This document shows, in pieces, positions 13,968 through 15,119 of a DNA stretch of 15,119 nt. This DNA is from Candidatus Cloacimonadota bacterium (GTDB taxonomy: Bacteria; Muiribacteriota; UBA6191; JACPRK01): assembly GCA_021772705.1 (NCBI GenBank), contig JAJFLN010000693.1, forward strand, positions 1-15,119. The letters are read 5' to 3'. The translations under genes and the position numbers were made by a program. Below the pieces are notes generated by a model. It did no database searches, had not been told where the DNA came from, and saw nothing but the letters and a program-made list of their open reading frames with translations. The stretch's first letter is position 1. Each line of letters opens with the position of its first letter.

Positions 13968-15119
13968 ATGAAGAAAAGAAAGATCCTCCTGATTCATCCA
14001 GAGCACACCACCAGCTACTGGGGCTTTCAGTACTCCCTGCCGCTCTTCGGAAAGAAGGCGATGCATCCCCCACTGGGTCTCGTCACCGTCGCTGCCTTAC
14101 TTCCGGAGGAATGGGATTTGCGTCTGGTGGACATGAACATCGAGAGTCTCTCCGACGAGGACATCCTCTGGAGCGACATGGTCTTCACCGGAGGCATGAC
14201 CAGCCAGGCGACCTCACTCTTCGAGGTCCTGGACTGGTGCAAGGATCTGGACCGCCAGACAGTGATTGGAGGCCCCTTCGGGAGTGGCCAGCCGGAACGA
14301 CTCCAGAATCGGGGCGACTACTACGTGCTGGACGAGGCGGAGATCACCTTCCCCAGGTTCCTCGCGGATCTAGAAGCCGGCAAGCCTCAGCGCATGTATC
14401 GCACGGAGGACAAGCCCGATGTGACCACCTCGCCGCTGCCTCGCTTCGATTTACTGAAGTTCGATGCCTACGGCGTGATGGATATCCAGTTCTCTCGAGG
14501 CTGTCCGTTCAACTGCGAGTTCTGCGACATCATCGCTCTCTACGGCCGAGTGCCTCGGGCCAAGTCAACGGATCAGACTCTGGCGGAGCTACAGTCACTC
14601 TACGACCTAGGTTACCGTGGCCCCCTGTTCATGGTGGACGACAACTTCATCGGAAACAAGAAGGCCGTCCGGGAACTCTTCGTCAAGCTCGTACCCTGGA
14701 TGAAGGATCACGACTACCCCTTCTACCTCATCACCGAGGCTTCCCTGAATCTGGCGGAGGACGGCGCCCTGATGGACTCCATGAGGGAGGCCGGGTTCAA
14801 GCGGGTCTTCCTAGGCATCGAGACCCCCTCGCTGGAGGCGTTGAAGGAGACTCAGAAGCTTCAGAACATGCGGCGGGACATGGTCGACGCAGTCCACGAC
14901 ATCATCGACCACGGTCTGGAAGTCACGGCCGGTTTCATCGTCGGGTTCGACAACGACACGGAGGACATCTTCGACCGCCAGGTCGAGTTCATCAAGAAAG
15001 CTCAGATCCCTTGGGCCATGAGCGGCGTCCTGGCCGCACCTCCCTCCACCCAGCTCTGGGCGCGGCTTGAAAAGGAAGGACGGCTCCTGGGCTTCCATGC
15101 CGGGGACCAGTTCGGCCGG
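13968..15119 (+). CDS. B12-binding domain radical SAM protein (DUF4070/HpnP-like), 3' end beyond the window
   Basis: The frame is open to the window edge, giving 384 residues without a stop. Residues 1-140 resemble a cobalamin-binding domain (HPPLGLVTVAALLP at 33-46, GGMTSQ at 75-80, GGPFGSGQP at 101-109). The radical SAM domain starts with RGCPFNCEFC, with Cys179, Cys183 and Cys186 in the CxxxCxxC cluster motif, followed by FMVDDNFIGNKKA, LGIETPS and GFIVGFDNDT. This wording is close to what I recall for hopanoid C-2 methylase HpnP and its DUF4070 relatives, which are usually about 470-530 residues. It may methylate an unactivated carbon using SAM and cobalamin. No other hopanoid gene is visible, so HpnP itself is not claimed. 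The ATG has AGGA 7 nt upstream. The gene diverges from the ligase operon. Confidence 0.88.
   Translation, partial: MKKRKILLIHPEHTTSYWGFQYSLPLFGKKAMHPPLGLVTVAALLPEEWDLRLVDMNIESLSDEDILWSDMVFTGGMTSQATSLFEVLDWCKDLDRQTVIGGPFGSGQPERLQNRGDYYVLDEAEITFPRFLADLEAGKPQRMYRTEDKPDVTTSPLPRFDLLKFDAYGVMDIQFSRGCPFNCEFCDIIALYGRVPRAKSTDQTLAELQSLYDLGYRGPLFMVDDNFIGNKKAVRELFVKLVPWMKDHDYPFYLITEASLNLAEDGALMDSMREAGFKRVFLGIETPSLEALKETQKLQNMRRDMVDAVHDIIDHGLEVTAGFIVGFDNDTEDIFDRQVEFIKKAQIPWAMSGVLAAPPSTQLWARLEKEGRLLGFHAGDQFGR

Noticed and set aside
13732..13971. 79-codon plus-strand open frame before the radical SAM gene
   Set aside because: There is no recognisable domain or ribosome site, and its stop overlaps the radical SAM start. 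The region is better explained as regulatory.

Overview
The window comes from a high-GC (roughly 60-65% by eye) bacterial chromosome. GTG starts are frequent, intergenic spaces are short, and genes switch strand often. The exported proteins and large polytopic glycosyltransferase-like proteins suggest an uncultured, probably Gram-negative lineage, but I cannot name the phylum. No tRNA, rRNA, CRISPR array or transposase is visible.

Layout: 1-120 holds two tandem 60-bp repeat units. A third copy sits at 9269-9378 in a miniature element with inverted ends. Positions 158-1891 (-) encode a GT-C-like membrane protein, divergent from and slightly overlapping an exported PHP-domain (DUF3604-like) protein at 1839-4319 (+). 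A proline-carrier-protein dehydrogenase of the acyl-CoA dehydrogenase superfamily follows 19 bp later at 4339-5481 (+). It converges with a 981-residue glycosyltransferase/PA14-like/beta-propeller protein at 5490-8435 (-). A PlsC-type acyltransferase is at 8480-9220 (+). Then comes a compact minus-strand operon: a GH114-like membrane-anchored protein (13609-12593), a prolyl-AMP ligase (12567-10999), a type II peptidyl carrier protein (11002-10721) and a carrier-protein-type flavin halogenase (10724-9426). The last two junctions are 4-bp stop/start overlaps. After a 358-bp divergent intergenic region, a B12-binding radical SAM gene starts at 13968 (+) and runs off the window end.

The main result is a complete set of the four activities used to make halogenated pyrrolyl-2-carboxyl-S-carrier protein from L-proline, as in pyoluteorin PltF/PltL/PltE/PltA. 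The ten specificity residues of the ligase, read by alignment to PheA, give D-L-L-Y-L-A-L-V-C-K, which I recall as the proline signature of PltF/RedM-type ligases. The carrier has the phosphopantetheine Ser. The dehydrogenase keeps the IVD-type catalytic Glu. The halogenase has the flavin-binding motif, Lys73, WxWxIP and FxxPxxSxG. The dehydrogenase gene is separated from the other three by about 4 kb and lies on the opposite strand. No polyketide synthase, condensation domain, thioesterase or flavin reductase is visible, so the fate of the pyrrolyl thioester is unknown.
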